From contig NZ_JAGSPJ010000006.1 in the NCBI RefSeq assembly GCF_018139545.1, positions 186,001 through 250,000 on the forward strand: a stretch of DNA of 64,000 nt, read 5' to 3'. Shown here piece by piece: positions 56,027-64,000 of this stretch. The DNA is from Affinundibacterium fentianense (GTDB lineage Bacteria > Pseudomonadota > Gammaproteobacteria > Burkholderiales > Burkholderiaceae_D). The translations under genes and the position numbers were made by a program. Under the pieces are notes generated by a model that searched no databases, was not told the DNA's origin, and saw nothing but the letters and a program-made list of their open reading frames with translations. Each line of letters starts with the position of its first letter. Position 1 is the stretch's first letter.

Positions 56027-57346
56027 ATGGCCAAGATCAAGTTCACGCTATTTTCCTTGAAAGACGCGGTTTTTGCTTTTGGACCGATTGCCTTGTTGTT
56101 ATTGGCAATTGTGGTTTCCGCTTACTATTTGGTCGATCCAGCTCCCGGTAGAACGCTCGATTTTAGTGCAGGACAGGAAAACAGTGCGTATGAAATATTC
56201 GCAAAGCAATACTCAGAGGAACTCGCAAAGAATCAAATTGCATTGCGCGTTCATCAATCGCAAGGGTCACAAGAAAATTTAGAGAAAATCACTGATCTCG
56301 AATCCAATATCGATATTGGATTTGTGCAAAGCGGTTCAACCAATCAACTGGATGCTGAGGCGCGAGGATTGATCTCACTTGGTAGTTTATTTTATGAGCC
56401 AATCTGGATTTTTTATCGTAGTAAGAAAGAGTGGACCAGCTTCGAAGAGCTCAGAGGAAAACGAATTAATGTCGGACCAGATGGGTTTGGGGTGCGACGT
56501 TTGTTTCGCCAGTTGTTAAGTGTGAATAGTATGGAGGAGTCTGAAGTCCAGCTTCAACAAGATGAAAATACTCCGGCAACAGTCGCATTTATCGAAGGAA
56601 AATTAGATGCTTTAGTAATGAGTTCTGCGCCAGATTCGTTGTTGATACAGATGCTTTTGCAGACTCCCGGCGTTCGTTTATTTGACTTTGCTCAAGCGGA
56701 AGCTTATACCCGCCGATTTCCTTTTTTGTCCCATGTCATATTGCCACGGGGGATTGTTGATATTGGAAAAAATATTCCTGCCCGTGACTATCATTTAATT
56801 TCGCCAACGGCGACCTTAGTTGCCCATGAAAGTTTGCATCCAGCCTTGATTAGCTTGTTTTTGCAAGCAGCGAAAAAAATACATGGCGGGGCCAATTGGT
56901 TAAGTAGGCAGGGCGAATTTCCGTCTGACCGCTATACAGAAATCGCCGTAGAGAAACAGGCGGAAAAATTCTATAAAAGTGGCCCGCCGTTTTTACAACG
57001 TTATTTGAGTTTTTGGATGTCCAATTTTCTCGAAAGAATGTGGGTAGTATTGCTCGCGTTTGGCGCTCTCGCACTACCTTTGTCGAAAATCATTCCACCA
57101 CTTTATGTATGGAGGATACGTTCTCGTATCTATCGCTGGTATGGACAATTGCGGTCTGTTGAGCATGCGATCGATGAAGCTAATGTCAAACAGCGCAAGC
57201 AAATTGCTCAGGATCAGATGAAGAAATTAGACGAGATTGAGGCAAGAGTGAATCAACTTTCAATTCCTCTTTCGTATGCGGAGGAATTGTATGGTTTACG
57301 TAGTCATATCAACTTTGTACGTCAACGTGTCGAAGTTTGTTTGTGA
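56027..57346 (+). CDS. TAXI-type solute-binding protein with C-terminal membrane and coiled-coil tail
   Basis: 439 residues from ATG 56027 (GGGAAAAC ribosome site; a TTG at 56015 is rejected). An N-terminal hydrophobic anchor (FGPIALLLLAIVVSAYYLV) precedes a TAXI/NMT1-like periplasmic binding domain (about 40-320: DIGFVQSGSTNQ, LISLGSLFYEPIWIFYRS, LRGKRINVGPDGFGVRRLFRQLL, DALVMSSAPDS). A second helix (MWVVLLAFGALALPLSKIIPP) and a charged coiled-coil tail (QRKQIAQDQMKKLDEIEARVNQL) follow. No TRAP permease is linked. The tail suggests a cytoplasmic partner and a sensing or scaffolding role. Confidence 0.8.
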   Translation: MAKIKFTLFSLKDAVFAFGPIALLLLAIVVSAYYLVDPAPGRTLDFSAGQENSAYEIFAKQYSEELAKNQIALRVHQSQGSQENLEKITDLESNIDIGFVQSGSTNQLDAEARGLISLGSLFYEPIWIFYRSKKEWTSFEELRGKRINVGPDGFGVRRLFRQLLSVNSMEESEVQLQQDENTPATVAFIEGKLDALVMSSAPDSLLIQMLLQTPGVRLFDFAQAEAYTRRFPFLSHVILPRGIVDIGKNIPARDYHLISPTATLVAHESLHPALISLFLQAAKKIHGGANWLSRQGEFPSDRYTEIAVEKQAEKFYKSGPPFLQRYLSFWMSNFLERMWVVLLAFGALALPLSKIIPPLYVWRIRSRIYRWYGQLRSVEHAIDEANVKQRKQIAQDQMKKLDEIEARVNQLSIPLSYAEELYGLRSHINFVRQRVEVCL

Positions 57347-57891
57347 GAAAAAATAATTTTCAAGCTTGCCAGTGTCGTTGATGCAGGAACCGAGTTTGAT
57401 TGAAGCATAGCCGATTGCAATTGCATGCCAAGAAAATATTCGGCGGCCAAATTGACCCCGTGCCTTTTTATACATTCAGCCTTATCGGCACAGAGACATA
57501 CGAAAATGCAAAATGGAGGGGAGTATCTTGCATTTCCACAGGTAGGTGTATGTCTCCGTGCTCTTAAGGTTCTGTAGTCCAGTGATAAGCTGTTCACATT
57601 TTTCTGAGTGACAGATTTCTTTGACGGTGTTCGTTCGGGTTCCTAGGAATGATCTGTGGATAGAGACAATGGATTTGTCCTATCGCCTACGATCACCTTA
57701 GTACCAACTATTTTTTGCTCGTACTTGTCTGACTTGCTAGGAGTGTCGATATTTCTCTCGAAGATTGCTAAAACTACTTGAAGGGGCTTAGTGGAATGAA
57801 TCTTTGGTACTGTCGTCCGGTACTTTCGACAATTTTTGAACTTTTTTATTAAAGAATGTGAATTTTTCTCGTCGAGTATTTGTCGGGAAAA
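57347..57891. other. 545-base noncoding region with long hairpin
   Basis: No convincing gene on either strand; open frames here lack ribosome sites and family resemblance. The notable content is the inverted repeat at 57488-57561 listed separately. The rest shows no clear promoter, tRNA or repeat. Confidence 0.5.
57488..57561. other. Long imperfect hairpin, possible structured RNA or mini-element
   Basis: GCACAGAGACATAC (57488-57501) pairs with GTATGTCTCCGTGC (57548-57561) with one mismatch. Just inside it GAAAATGCAA (57502-57511) pairs with TTGCATTTCC (57529-57538) with one mismatch, leaving an internal bulge on the right and a 17-base loop (AATGGAGGGGAGTATC-like). There is no terminal T-tract. 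No protein gene explains it. Confidence 0.55.
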
Positions 57892-58107
57892 TCAAAATTT
57901 TGATCGTAGAGGGACGAGTAAATCACGTAAATTATTGTGATCGATTTCATACATGAGCGCGAGTAATCGTCCGATTTCACCGCGTGGAAAGCCTTCACGC
58001 GCAAACCATCCTAGGTAATGTCCGGGCAAATCAGCTAGTAAGCGTCCTTCATATTTGCCAAACGGCATAGTTTTATTCACTAAAGCAAGTAAGTCATCTG
58101 GATTCAT
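57892..58107 (-). CDS. DUF3820 family small protein
   Basis: 71 residues, full-length for DUF3820. MPFGKYEGRLLADLPGHYLGWFAREGFP is the family core; the MPFGKYKG-type motif also occurs at the end of some exonuclease proteins. ATG 58107 opens MNPDDLLALVNKTMPFGKY. Function unknown; sometimes called a quorum-sensing-regulated factor by homology. Divergent from the M14 peptidase gene. Confidence 0.9.
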   Translation of the reverse strand: MNPDDLLALVNKTMPFGKYEGRLLADLPGHYLGWFAREGFPRGEIGRLLALMYEIDHNNLRDLLVPLRSKF

Positions 58108-58248
58108 AAGCAGAAAAAGAAAGAATACGCATGTTCTCTGAGCATTCTTCGTTGACTGCGCGTTGAATGCATTAAAAATTTGGGAAAGGGGGTGCTACAA
58201 TCTTCGACGATTTTAACCTTTTCAGAACCAGATTGAGAAACCATCGAT

Positions 58249-59952
58249 ATGAATAATTCTTCGGCTTATTCCACTCCTTACGAATCAGGTAACCGCAATC
58301 AAACGACAACGTGGGCAAGCTGTATTCCATTTTATGAGCGGTTGGCGAGAGATTTTCCGACGATTCTACATTTCGAACAAATTGGAATTTCAGATAATGG
58401 TATTCCTATCCATGCTGGTGTAGTGACCTCCGACGGTGTTTTTGATCGAGTGACTTTAAAGTCGGAAAAGCGGCCGATTTTTTTTAATAATAATGGAATT
58501 CACCCTGGCGAACCCGAAGGTATCGACTCTTGCATGGCATTGGTTCGCGATTTTTGTTTGCAACCAGAGCGACTGGCTGCGTTGGGTAAAACAGTCTTTC
58601 TATTTATCCCGATTTACAACGTTGATGGTAGCCTGAATCGACAAAATACATCGAGGGTTAATCAGAATGGTCCAGAGCTGTTTGGCTTTCGGGCGAACGG
58701 ACGTAATCTTGATTTGAATCGCGATTTCATTAAGTGTGACAGCCTTAGTGCACAGCTTTTTAATCAGTTTTTTAGCGCTTGGGATCCAGATGTCATGGTC
58801 GATACGCACACCTCCAATGGCGCAGACTATAGTTACACGATGACCTTAATACAAACTCAGGCGGATAAGCTTGGCGATGGCTTGGGACCGTTTTTGCGTG
58901 AGACGATGTTGCCAGCAATTTATACAGGAATGGAGCAAAGAGGGTGGCCAACTTGCCCCTACGTGAATCCAGTTAAAGTAACCCCTGATGATGGGATTGA
59001 AGACTTTTTGGAAGTGCCACGATTCTCAACTGGGTTTGCAGCTTTGCACCATACGATAGGTTTCATGCCCGAAACCCATATGTTGAAGCCTTACGCTGAT
59101 CGCTATGACTCGATGCGCACTTTAGTGGAGGTCGTATTGGATTTTACAGTTCGCCATGCACAGCAAATTCAGGCTTTGCGCGATGAGGCAAAAAAGCGAG
59201 CATGTCAAAAAGCGCAATGGCCTATTAGTTGGAAGGTAGATCATACCCGCCCGTCGAGCTTTCGGTTTAAGGGGTTTGCTGCGGTTTACAGTCCGAGCAA
59301 GTTAGGGAATTACTTGCGTCTCGGATATGACAGAAGCCAAGTATGGGAAAAAGAGATTGCTTACTTTGATCATTTTGTTGAAGACCTCACCATTCAAACC
59401 CCTTTTAGCTATTTGATTCCACAAGCATGGCGCGAAGTAATTGAGCGATTGTCTTGGAACGGTGTGCAATTGCGTCGCGTTGAGACTGATCAACAAATCG
59501 AGGTAAAGACCTATCGCATCGAAGCAGTTAAATCGCGCGCCCATCCCTATGAAGGTCATATGTTTCACGATGAAATCAGTCTAACTACCCATATTGAAAC
59601 CATTGACGCGCGTGTGGGGGACTACTTAGTCGATTTGCAGCAAGCGAGTGCTCGTTACGCAATCGAGACGCTAGAGCCTTTGGCGCATGACAGTTTCTTC
59701 CGTTGGGGTTTCTTCAATAGCATATTAGAGAAAAAGGAAGCGTTTTCGGATTACGTATTTGAAGATAGTGCGTATGAGATGTTGCAGTCAGAACCAGATC
59801 TAGCGGCAAAATTTGAGGCGTGGAAAACCGATAATCCGACTTTGTTATCGAATCAAGAAGCAGTCCTGAATTTTATTTTCACGCATGGAAAACGGTTCCA
59901 TGAACCCGAATGGATGCGTTATCCCGTTTATTCGATCATGCACCAGATCTAA
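58249..59952 (+). CDS. M14 family zinc carboxypeptidase-like protein
   Basis: 567 residues, no signal peptide. Zinc ligands are seen in NNNGIHPGEPEGIDSC (HxxE) and DTHTSNGADYSY (His), and the catalytic Glu in GFMPETHML. PIYNVDGSLNRQNTSRVNQNGPE and FRANGRNLDLNRDFIKCDS are the arginine/asparagine substrate segments. The C-terminal 250 residues form a separate beta-rich region. Likely a cytoplasmic metallocarboxypeptidase or deacylase; substrate unknown. A TACAAT hexamer at 58196-58201 may be a -10 box. A small unknown gene follows after 26 bases. Confidence 0.88.
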   Translation: MNNSSAYSTPYESGNRNQTTTWASCIPFYERLARDFPTILHFEQIGISDNGIPIHAGVVTSDGVFDRVTLKSEKRPIFFNNNGIHPGEPEGIDSCMALVRDFCLQPERLAALGKTVFLFIPIYNVDGSLNRQNTSRVNQNGPELFGFRANGRNLDLNRDFIKCDSLSAQLFNQFFSAWDPDVMVDTHTSNGADYSYTMTLIQTQADKLGDGLGPFLRETMLPAIYTGMEQRGWPTCPYVNPVKVTPDDGIEDFLEVPRFSTGFAALHHTIGFMPETHMLKPYADRYDSMRTLVEVVLDFTVRHAQQIQALRDEAKKRACQKAQWPISWKVDHTRPSSFRFKGFAAVYSPSKLGNYLRLGYDRSQVWEKEIAYFDHFVEDLTIQTPFSYLIPQAWREVIERLSWNGVQLRRVETDQQIEVKTYRIEAVKSRAHPYEGHMFHDEISLTTHIETIDARVGDYLVDLQQASARYAIETLEPLAHDSFFRWGFFNSILEKKEAFSDYVFEDSAYEMLQSEPDLAAKFEAWKTDNPTLLSNQEAVLNFIFTHGKRFHEPEWMRYPVYSIMHQI

Positions 59953-59978
59953 ATGAAGATCGCCAAAGAGCGCAGATT

Positions 59979-60182
59979 ATGCCTGTTGATTTCTATGAAT
60001 ATATGCAGCAACCAAGGTTTTGGATTGGACATGATCAAGATGGTTATTGGTTAGTGCCCGCGAGGGCGCAAGGATGGCACGATCGAACGATATTTGTCGG
60101 TCATGTCACCAACCTTATTCGTCTGGTTGATTTTGACGGCATCGATCTCGGTTTGCCGACGCATGATATGCCCAATGAATAA
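59979..60182 (+). CDS. Small hypothetical protein
   Basis: 67 residues from ATG 59979, a better start than the in-frame ATG at 59910, which lies inside the M14 gene. Composition is protein-like (FWIGHDQDGYWLVPARAQGWHDRTIFVGH), with aromatic and glycine turns suggesting a small beta fold. It starts 26 bases after the M14 stop and is probably co-transcribed. I do not recognise the family. Confidence 0.6.
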   Translation: MPVDFYEYMQQPRFWIGHDQDGYWLVPARAQGWHDRTIFVGHVTNLIRLVDFDGIDLGLPTHDMPNE

Positions 60183-60381
60183 TCTTGTGGATCATACATT
60201 TGTTATTCTAAGTGCATGAATATACAGGGTTTTGTCGTAAATCGTGAACAGAGATTTGTCGGTCTTTTAACTTCGTGTTTATTTTTTCTTGAATCTGCAT
60301 TTAATCCTTTGCAGCATCATAAAAACTCACTAGAATCAGCGGTGTTAGGCAAAATGGTTTTGTCGAATTTTGGAGACGATG

Positions 60382-60768
60382 ATGAAGAAAATGATGATTG
60401 GTGCTTTTTTAGGTTTGGCATTGGTGGGTAGCGCTTCAGCAATTGAAGCAGCGAAACCTATCGATACTTCAGTGGATGGTATTTTCACTGCATTGTCGAC
60501 GAGCCGCAACCTGCAAAAAACGGTGGATCAATTGGTAGCAAATGGTGCGAATCAACATTCTGTGATCTCCATCGCGGCGGCTGCTGGTATTCCTCAAAGC
60601 AAGATTATGAAATTGCAGGTGTGTGTCAACTCTGTATCTGCTGATTCAACAACTTTGGGTGCGACTTGTATGCGTCCAAAAACAGTGATGACCGCTTATG
60701 AGAGTGGTTTAAACGATCCATTGGCTTACTTGCCAGCAACAGCGGCTGGTAAAAAAGCAAAGAAATAA
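60382..60768 (+). CDS. Small secreted protein of unknown function
   Basis: 128 residues from ATG 60382 (GGAG 6 bases before; ATG 60379 is the alternative). A textbook signal peptide, MKKMMIGAFLGLALVGSASA, is cut before IEAAKP. The mature part has two cysteines (QVCVNS, GATCMRP), which may form a disulfide, and the segment LVANGANQHSVISIAAAAGIPQSKIMKLQ looks helical. A terminator follows, so it is monocistronic. No family recognised. Confidence 0.8.
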   Translation: MKKMMIGAFLGLALVGSASAIEAAKPIDTSVDGIFTALSTSRNLQKTVDQLVANGANQHSVISIAAAAGIPQSKIMKLQVCVNSVSADSTTLGATCMRPKTVMTAYESGLNDPLAYLPATAAGKKAKK

Positions 60769-60792
60769 TGTTGAACTTGGGTTCGTAAAAGA

Positions 60793-60817
60793 AAAGCAGC
60801 TTCGGCTGCTTTTTTTA
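60793..60817 (+). terminator. Terminator after the small secreted-protein gene
   Basis: Stem AGCAGC / GCTGCT closed by the stable TTCG tetraloop (60801-60804), followed by seven T. Confidence 0.92.
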
Positions 60818-60917
60818 TTGGACGTTTAATGATTCCGTTAATTTATTCGAAACTTACTGTCAAATCATAGAAGGTGATCAGTTACAATTCCACTAATTTT
60901 CTAAACAATTTTCTTAT

Positions 60918-61682
60918 ATGTTTAAACGCTTGAGGATTGGTATTCTCCTTTTTGTGCTCGCAGCTGTCAGTTTTTCAGCTTATCGAGCAAAGGTATCATC
61001 TGTTGAGTGGAAATACACTTTGGTTGTAAATGTTTTTCCTATCAATGGAGATGGTAGCCGTTTGTCAGAGGAGTATATACGTCAGCTTGACGGCGGGGAA
61101 TTTCGATCAATTGAAGAGTTTATGCGGCGATCCGCCGAGCACTATGGCAAGTCTGATCATGGGTTGATTGAAATACGTTTGCGAGCAGCAATCGCGCATC
61201 GTCCTCCACCGCCACCCGAAGAGGCTAACGTACTTCAGGTTATCTGGTGGAGCTTAAAGTTTCGTTGGTGGGCCTATCGCCATGCAAAAACGACCGGTCC
61301 TGGGACGCAAGTTCGCTTGTTTTTACAATATTATGACCCTCAATTGGTGAAAGTACACCGCTCTACGGCTTTGCGGGAGGGTTTGATCGGACAGGTCAAT
61401 GTATTTGCCAACCCGGACATGCGTGAAAAGAATAATGTGATTGTTGCACACGAATTTCTCCACACCTTGGGGGCAAGTGATAAGTATGATCTACAAAATG
61501 ACTTTCCGCGTTTTCCAGATGGCTATGCCGAGCCCGACAGACAGCCTTTGCATCCACAGCAATGGGCCGAGATTATGGGCGGGCGTATTCCCTTGACAGA
61601 ATATGACGCAATTATTCCAGCGCATTTGAACAAGGTGATCATCGGACCGATGACGGCGCGCGAAATTAATTTTGTCCAATGA
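60918..61682 (+). CDS. Membrane-anchored or exported metzincin-like metalloprotease
   Basis: 254 residues. An N-terminal hydrophobic segment (LRIGILLFVLAAVSFSAY) is a signal or anchor. The zinc motif is HEFLHTLGASD (H178, E179, H182, G185, D188), i.e. HExxHxxGxxD, the metzincin pattern with Asp as third ligand. A polyproline stretch (HRPPPPPEE) and a Trp-rich segment (VIWWSLKFRWWAY) lie between. The rest matches no family I know. Probably a periplasmic or surface protease or a related zinc protein. No neighbour suggests its substrate. Confidence 0.72.
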   Translation: MFKRLRIGILLFVLAAVSFSAYRAKVSSVEWKYTLVVNVFPINGDGSRLSEEYIRQLDGGEFRSIEEFMRRSAEHYGKSDHGLIEIRLRAAIAHRPPPPPEEANVLQVIWWSLKFRWWAYRHAKTTGPGTQVRLFLQYYDPQLVKVHRSTALREGLIGQVNVFANPDMREKNNVIVAHEFLHTLGASDKYDLQNDFPRFPDGYAEPDRQPLHPQQWAEIMGGRIPLTEYDAIIPAHLNKVIIGPMTAREINFVQ

Positions 61683-61745
61683 CCGTGAATTGTTAGATTC
61701 ACGGATAATTTTTAACCGATGTAATTGAATACGTTGAGGTGGAAA

Positions 61746-62537
61746 ATGAGTTCTCCAGAAATGTTGCTGGATGTGCTTAGAATGGAATTGCGCCGTGTTG
61801 GTATGACTTATAAGCAGTTGGCGCATCTGATCGACATGAGTGAGTCAAGTATCAAGCGTATGTTTGGGCAAAAGGATATGACGCTCTCGAGGATGGCGCA
61901 AATTTGCAAAGTCTCTGATATTTCTATGGAAGATGTATTGCGTCAAGCTGCGGATGTCACCCCTCAAGCTGACAATTTAACGTTGGCGCAAGAACGCGCA
62001 CTAATGGACAATCCTAAGCTACTGTTAGTGGCTATTTCTTGTTTAGGTCATTGGACGTTTGAGCAAATTGTAGAAACCTATACCTTAACCGAAGCTGAGT
62101 GCATACTTTGTATGATTGAGCTTGATAAGCATGCCTTGATAGAACTAAAGCCGATGAATCGTTATCGTCTGCGTGTTTCACCTGCATTTCGTTGGCGAGC
62201 GGATGGGCCAATTCAAGCTTTCTTTAAAGAATTTGTGGTCGCCGATTATTTTAATGGTCGATTTGATGGTGCTGGAGAAACACTCATGTGTGTACCAGCA
62301 CGACTATCGAGAAACAGCGCGCAGGAAATTCAACAGAAAATCCAACACTTGGCCTCTGAGATCGCTCGGTTACAGCATGAGGATAGACGACTTCCCGCTG
62401 AGGATCGAGACGGTTATACACTCATGCTAGGTTTCCGTTCTTGGGAATTTTCGGCGTTCACGGCGTTGCGTCGTCCTACCACGATGGCAAGTACGAAGAC
62501 GCGGGTGGTTCACCAAATCGGCCCTAAGAATAAGTAA
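61746..62537 (+). CDS. XRE-type HTH transcriptional regulator
   Basis: 263 residues from ATG 61746 (GAGGTGG ribosome site). The N-terminal HTH_3/XRE domain (about 8-65) reads LRRVGMTYKQLAHLIDMSESSIKRMFGQKDMTLSRMAQICKV. The remaining 190 residues are an uncharacterised effector region, conserved in style with other betaproteobacterial regulators of this length. Its 3' end overlaps the converging barrel-protein gene by 28 bases. Target unknown. Confidence 0.88.
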   Translation: MSSPEMLLDVLRMELRRVGMTYKQLAHLIDMSESSIKRMFGQKDMTLSRMAQICKVSDISMEDVLRQAADVTPQADNLTLAQERALMDNPKLLLVAISCLGHWTFEQIVETYTLTEAECILCMIELDKHALIELKPMNRYRLRVSPAFRWRADGPIQAFFKEFVVADYFNGRFDGAGETLMCVPARLSRNSAQEIQQKIQHLASEIARLQHEDRRLPAEDRDGYTLMLGFRSWEFSAFTALRRPTTMASTKTRVVHQIGPKNK

Positions 62538-64000
62538 AAGGTTGAGCCACTACCTTGCGTGGATCCTGCGCCAAAATAGAGAGGTCCAAAACGCGTATCG
62601 AAGGCGACAAAACCGCTGCCACTTCGTTTGATTTTACTGAATTTGACAGCTTCGCCTTCACCGAATCCGCCGCCTAATTCTGCCGAAAATCCGAGCCTAA
62701 CAGCCCCACCGAGTGCGGCTGGCATGCTGCCAATTCGATGCGCCATCACAATCCGACCCAGTGCGACAGTCTTATTTGATAAGGAATCGGCCGGCGTTCC
62801 TGATAGACGTAAGAAACCTCCTAGAGATAGCGGCGCAAAGTCACCTTGGGAACGTGACCATTCTCCATAAATGTGGCCAGCCCATTCGCCACTCTTGAAA
62901 GCGCTCATGCCAATAATGGAGGAGTTCAAGATGGCACGGTTTGATCCATCTTGTGCTAGTGCGCGTTCCCAATTTACCGTTAAGTATTTACCTCTCGTCG
63001 GGTAAGCAAGCGAATCTAGTGTATCGACTCTGAAACGTAAATATTCTGTCGATTGGAAGATCCGTGAATCTGGCCCGATTTCTTCTGGTAATAGTTTTTT
63101 TACCTCCGCGCGCTCGCGTCGGAAGCCCAATTGGATGTCGCCCCAATTGCCAATTTGGTGACCAACAGGCAAATCAATCATGCTGGATTTGTAGCCAATT
63201 CTAAATATTTTTCTACCGGCAGAAAATAGATCGGCAGAGGACGAGTTACTTTGAATAGATGGCGCAACAAACCATTCGCTGCCGGGTCCTAAGGGTTGAA
63301 AAAATTGACCTCCTAAAACTCTGTCTGAACCAATTTTTCCAGCTAACCGTATTTCACCCCCCCAATCATTTTGCGAGGCCGCGATATGCATGGCCCCTAG
63401 TGAGAAATTGTGAGTGTCCTTGAAGTCGCTAGACAGTTCGAGTCCTAGGCGTAGGCGATTCTTCCCCCAAACTGCCTCGTGGGTTTTAATTGTTACCTCT
63501 CGTTCGTCCAGTTTGTCGTCAATGTCGATTTCAACATGATCGATATCACCACGTCCATAAAGTTTCCCAGTGACTTGCCGTATTTTTTCTTCACTCGTCA
63601 CCTCTCCCACTTTCAAACCGGATTGTTTCAAGAGAATCTCGGGGTTGATGTTTTGTGTACCTTGAATATCGATAGAAGCAATTGGCAAGCTCACATCCGC
63701 CGTATTTCCTTCCGCTGTTCTCAACTGTTCATACCGCTGATATTCAGCCACGGAGGTGGTGAGACTTTGTAGGCGTTTTTCCATTTGGCGTGTGGCAATG
63801 TCGCCAGCTAACATGGCATTGTGGTGCTCGCTAAAATCTAGAAAATTGATACCATTGAGGTTCGGTGCGATCAATATGTCCCTCGGCCGCAGTTCTTTGA
63901 GCGACCTCTGCACATTTTGCTCGGTCAGAATTTGTATCATTTGCTGTGCGACGCTGATCGCGCTACCCAATTCTTTTTCCTCTGCTAATGGTGTACCGAC
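62510..64000 (-). CDS. POTRA/BamA-type beta-barrel protein, probably patatin-fused (partial)
   Basis: The frame is open to position 64000, so the N-terminus is missing; about 497 residues are visible. A helical region (NFLDFSEHHNAMLAGDIATRQM, RPRDILIAPNL) precedes a POTRA-like domain (IDIQGTQNINPEILLKQSGLKVGE, GKLYGRGDIDHVEI), then a 16-strand type BamA/TamA surface-antigen barrel ending in aromatic W. This is the C-terminal layout of PlpD-like patatin phospholipases (type Vd secretion). The patatin GxSxG part would lie beyond the window; assignment of it is inference. Confidence 0.82.
   Translation of the reverse strand, partial: VGTPLAEEKELGSAISVAQQMIQILTEQNVQRSLKELRPRDILIAPNLNGINFLDFSEHHNAMLAGDIATRQMEKRLQSLTTSVAEYQRYEQLRTAEGNTADVSLPIASIDIQGTQNINPEILLKQSGLKVGEVTSEEKIRQVTGKLYGRGDIDHVEIDIDDKLDEREVTIKTHEAVWGKNRLRLGLELSSDFKDTHNFSLGAMHIAASQNDWGGEIRLAGKIGSDRVLGGQFFQPLGPGSEWFVAPSIQSNSSSADLFSAGRKIFRIGYKSSMIDLPVGHQIGNWGDIQLGFRRERAEVKKLLPEEIGPDSRIFQSTEYLRFRVDTLDSLAYPTRGKYLTVNWERALAQDGSNRAILNSSIIGMSAFKSGEWAGHIYGEWSRSQGDFAPLSLGGFLRLSGTPADSLSNKTVALGRIVMAHRIGSMPAALGGAVRLGFSAELGGGFGEGEAVKFSKIKRSGSGFVAFDTRFGPLYFGAGSTQGSGSTFYLFLGPIW

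Noticed and set aside
57322-57597. 91-residue leftward frame in the 57.4 kb gap
   Set aside because: It crosses the hairpin and the end of the TAXI gene, and has no start signal or family likeness.
60216-60431. 71-residue frame before the small secreted protein
   Set aside because: It overlaps the well-supported signal-peptide gene in another frame and lacks a ribosome site.

Overview
The window is ordinary single-copy chromosome of a betaproteobacterium. Gene content points to Burkholderiales, probably Oxalobacteraceae near Undibacterium: a prpB-prpC-acnD-prpF methylcitrate cluster, a cysI-DUF934-cysH-cysD-cysN-cobA sulfate operon, pepA divergent from lptFG, and the M48/PCD/rsgA group divergent from orn. 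The genus is inferred from gene order, family membership and moderate GC only. No rRNA, tRNA, CRISPR array, prophage or intact insertion sequence was seen.

Layout. 1-5.7 kb: a truncated lipoprotein (Ig-like plus RCC1 repeats) divergent from a 1534-residue protein with a DUF4214 domain and eleven Ig-like repeats. 5.7-16.1 kb: a DUF6445 oxygenase-like gene, an exported amidohydrolase, a large GAF/PAS histidine kinase, a stand-alone periplasmic binding protein, and a tight operon of response regulator, CheC and diguanylate cyclase. 14.5-26.1 kb: the propionate (2-methylcitrate cycle) locus prpR / prpB-prpC-acnD-prpF-membrane protein-prpE. Its control region reads as a textbook sigma-54 enhancer layout: seven phased GTTTC repeats, an IHF-like site and a -24/-12 promoter. 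Three gaps inside the locus each hold a different inverted pair of palindromic repeats.

26.2-35.4 kb: HDOD protein, P-type cation ATPase, exonuclease III, leucyl aminopeptidase divergent from lptF-lptG (lipopolysaccharide export), and a CbiX-like chelatase. 35.4-43.7 kb: bacteriohemerythrin, then assimilatory sulfate reduction read leftwards (cysI, DUF934, cysH, cysD, cysN, cobA) preceded by a TauE/SafE permease and a DinB-family protein. CysD/N make APS, CysH has the APS-reductase cysteine pattern, CysI reduces sulfite, and CobA with possibly CbiX supplies siroheme.

43.8-57.3 kb: RNase H-like protein, DUF2189 membrane protein, a tricorn-like S41 protease, a second stand-alone binding protein, rsgA/PCD/M48 divergent from orn, an FKBP isomerase, an EI24-family membrane protein, a CinA/MoaB-like protein and an unusual TAXI-type binding protein with a C-terminal membrane and coiled-coil tail. 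57.3-64 kb: a 545-base noncoding stretch with a long hairpin, DUF3820, an M14 carboxypeptidase-like protein, small unknown proteins, a metzincin-like exported protein, an XRE-type regulator and the C-terminal part of a POTRA/beta-barrel protein, probably a patatin-type autotransporter, running off the end.

Most genes are confidently assigned housekeeping functions. The parts most worth a second look are the prp control region, the repeat pairs inside the prp locus, the CheY-CheC-GGDEF operon, the giant Ig-repeat protein and the 57.5 kb hairpin.
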